7,978 nt of DNA from JAIPEK01 sp041685935. GTDB lineage: Bacteria > Desulfobacterota > Desulfobacteria > Desulfobacterales > Desulfobacteraceae. Every line of letters begins with the position of its first letter. Position 1 is the first letter of the stretch. The notes beneath the pieces were generated by a model that saw only the letters and a program-made list of their open reading frames with translations, was not told the DNA's origin and searched no databases. This document shows positions 6,396 through 7,978 of the stretch, piece after piece. The position numbers and the translations under genes were made by a program. Location of the stretch: positions 1 to 7,978 of the forward strand of contig JAWLES010000110.1 in NCBI GenBank assembly GCA_041685935.1, written 5' to 3'.

Positions 6396-7475
6396 ATGAA
6401 AACCGGGCATGAGATACATCTGAAGGATTCAAGGGAAATGAGCGAAGTACCTGACCGCACTGCGGATCTGGTTGTTACCTCGCCTCCCTATCCGATGATA
6501 GAAATGTGGGACCCACTGTTTGTGAGGCAGGACCGGAACATTGAAGATGCAATAAAAAAAGGGGACGGGTTCGGGGCGTTTGAGCTCATGCACCGGCTGC
6601 TTGATCCGGTGTGGGACCGGGTGGCCCGGATACTCAGGCCCGGAGGCTTTGCCTGCATTAACATCGGGGATGCCACACGAACCATAGGCGGCCGGTTTTC
6701 ACTTTATTCGAACCATGCGCGGATTGTAAGCAGCTTTGTAAAGGCTGGGCTGGTTCCGCTGCCGATTATCCTGTGGCGAAAACAGACCAACGCGCCGAAC
6801 AAGTTCATGGGTTCGGGCATGTTGCCGGCGGGCGCATATGTCACACTTGAACATGAATATATTCTGATTTTCAGGAAAGGGGACAAACGTGAGTTTTCCG
6901 CGCCCGAGCTCAGGGAAAGGCGGCGGGAAAGTGCAATTTTCTGGGAGGAGCGGAACACCTGGTTTTCCGATGTCTGGTTTGATCTTAAAGGAGAACGCCA
7001 GATTGTAAAGGATGCTGAGCGGAAACGGAGCGGAGCGTTTCCATTTGAACTGGCGTACCGCCTGATCAACATGTATTCGGTGAAAGGGGATCTGGTGGTG
7101 GACCCTTTCATGGGAGCGGGAACCACTCTTCTGGCTGCCATGGCCGCGGCGCGGAACAGTATGGGGTTCGAGCTGGAACCGGGCTTTGCAGAGATTACTG
7201 CCGCAAAGACCGAGTCCCTGGTTCCTTTTGCCGGAAAATACATTGACACCAGGCTCAGGCGGCACCTGGATTTTGTTGAACAGCGGCTTAAACAGGGAAA
7301 GCCGCTCAAGCACACAAACCTGCATTACAACTTCCCCGTGGTAACTTCACAGGAGACCGGTCTTGTGCTGAGCCGGCCCTTGTCCGTATCAGGTTCCTCC
7401 AAGCATGGGTTTTATGTGGAGTATTCCAGTGATCCCTGCGTGCATGCGGAAAGTCAACTGTCTCTGTTTGACTGA
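6396..7475 (+). CDS. Solitary beta-class DNA methyltransferase (N4-cytosine or N6-adenine; MthZI-like)
   Basis: A 359-residue DNA modification methylase. Motif order is that of the beta class: catalytic motif IV TSPPY at 28-32, R-P-G-G at 81-84, a conserved block F-P-F-E-L-A-Y-R-L-I at 215-224 (motif X region), then SAM-binding motif I DPFMGAGTT at 236-244 and the acidic F-E-L-E at 258-261. S-P-P-Y is most typical of N4-cytosine enzymes. From memory, the blocks around YPMIEMWD, INIGDATRTIGG and NAPNKFMGSGMLP resemble archaeal M.MthZI, which modifies CTAG; I could not check this. The last residues are Q-L-S-L-F-D, matching the bacterial sliding-clamp-binding motif. The ATG at 6396 has AAGGTG seven bases upstream. 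No endonuclease gene adjoins it: the next gene is convergent and unrelated, so it looks like an orphan methylase used for regulation, replication or repair, or for protection against foreign restriction. Confidence 0.9.
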   Translation: MKTGHEIHLKDSREMSEVPDRTADLVVTSPPYPMIEMWDPLFVRQDRNIEDAIKKGDGFGAFELMHRLLDPVWDRVARILRPGGFACINIGDATRTIGGRFSLYSNHARIVSSFVKAGLVPLPIILWRKQTNAPNKFMGSGMLPAGAYVTLEHEYILIFRKGDKREFSAPELRERRRESAIFWEERNTWFSDVWFDLKGERQIVKDAERKRSGAFPFELAYRLINMYSVKGDLVVDPFMGAGTTLLAAMAAARNSMGFELEPGFAEITAAKTESLVPFAGKYIDTRLRRHLDFVEQRLKQGKPLKHTNLHYNFPVVTSQETGLVLSRPLSVSGSSKHGFYVEYSSDPCVHAESQLSLFD

Positions 7476-7498
7476 TCCGGGCAGGTGCGGATGCAAAG

Positions 7499-7978
7499 TT
7501 ACTCCCTGTGGATTTGCTCTATGACGCCTGCGGCTATGAGGGGAATCAGGATTTCATGGTGCCCCACGATACTGTAGCCTTTCCCCCCGCTCTGAACGGG
7601 CCGGTTCACCACATTGGTCATGGGCCTGTAGTGGCGTATGAAATCCAGATTAACAGTTGTGAATTCTTTCGGGGTGTAACCCATGTTCCGGACCAGGGTA
7701 AGCGCCTTTAGAAAGACTTCCGGCAGAATAACCGCAGATCCTGCATTGATAAAAACCCCGTGCCCGAGCTCGGCGATGCCGGACGCGAAAATACGGAAAT
7801 CCGTATGGGAGGCTTGGCCGCATGCTGCAGGATCAAACCCGGGGTGCATGTGGATGATATCCGTGCCCATGGCCACGTGAACGGTCACCGGAATGCCGAG
7901 TCTTGCACCTGCGGCGGTTATACTGTATTCTCTGTGCGGAAGTTTTTCTTCATTGATCAGTTCGCCCACTGCACGGCC
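7499..7978 (-). CDS. Conserved protein of unknown function, C-terminal part (5' end outside window)
   Basis: The frame is open to the right edge (reading G-R-A before the GTG at 7969), so this is the last 159 codons or so of a longer gene, and the GTG is probably internal. I do not recognise the family with confidence. Visible features: a segment TVHVAMGTDIIHMHP rich in His, a glycine-serine strand GVFINAGSAVILPEVFLKA, then FTTVNLDFIRHYRP, N-V-V-N-R-P, and GHHEILIPLIAA near the end. These look like an alpha/beta nucleotide- or metal-binding enzyme. The strand-loop pattern recalls deoxyhypusine/homospermidine synthase-like Rossmann proteins, but that is weak inference. There is no membrane segment. 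It converges on the DNA methyltransferase with 23 bp between stop codons and no hairpin terminator in that gap. Confidence 0.8.
   Translation of the reverse strand, partial: GRAVGELINEEKLPHREYSITAAGARLGIPVTVHVAMGTDIIHMHPGFDPAACGQASHTDFRIFASGIAELGHGVFINAGSAVILPEVFLKALTLVRNMGYTPKEFTTVNLDFIRHYRPMTNVVNRPVQSGGKGYSIVGHHEILIPLIAAGVIEQIHRE

Noticed and set aside
6699..7325. Two overlapping open frames of about 200 codons on the - strand opposite the DNA methyltransferase
   Set aside because: Neither has a ribosome site or recognisable motif; the methyltransferase frame on + is complete with catalytic and cofactor motifs.
1..7978. Restriction-modification, defence island, CRISPR or mobile element
   Set aside because: The DNA methyltransferase is the only gene that could suggest it. 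No endonuclease, transposase, integrase, spaced direct repeats or attachment-like duplication was seen.

Overview
This window looks like ordinary chromosome of an anaerobic, moderately GC-rich bacterium, most likely a Desulfobacterota (sulfate-reducer or syntroph type) relative. That placement is inference: it rests on the mix of a rubrerythrin, a group III iron alcohol dehydrogenase, a cupin-HTH regulator paired with an ACSF2-like acyl-CoA synthetase, and an oxygen-independent look to the gene set. I see no mobile element, CRISPR array, tRNA or rRNA.

Layout. Left edge (+): the 3' end of a rubrerythrin gene, closed by a strong GC-rich hairpin that probably terminates transcription from both sides. 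From about 6215 down to 361 five genes all read leftward: iron-containing alcohol dehydrogenase, soluble PAS hybrid histidine kinase, XRE/cupin regulator, AMP-forming acyl-CoA synthetase, and a small class I SAM-dependent methyltransferase. The dehydrogenase and kinase are close enough to be one transcript. The regulator has its own good sigma-70-like promoter in the gap after the kinase, and the synthetase follows it tightly. From 6396 a DNA methyltransferase gene reads rightward, divergent from the dehydrogenase and with no restriction endonuclease gene visible. At the right edge a leftward gene of unrecognised function enters the window and converges on it.

How the genes may work together (inference): the dehydrogenase would interconvert an alcohol and an aldehyde, the synthetase would activate a carboxylic acid to its CoA thioester, and the kinase and cupin regulator would sense something related. 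No aldehyde dehydrogenase and no separate response regulator are present, so the pathway is incomplete here.

The points most worth a second look are the DNA methyltransferase, which ends in a textbook sliding-clamp-binding peptide (QLSLFD), resembles CTAG-specific N4-cytosine enzymes, and has its ribosome binding site inside a small inverted repeat; and the 180-bp divergent promoter region, where a sigma-54-like -24/-12 element overlaps a sigma-70-like promoter for the dehydrogenase. I found no clear candidate for a wholly new multi-gene system.
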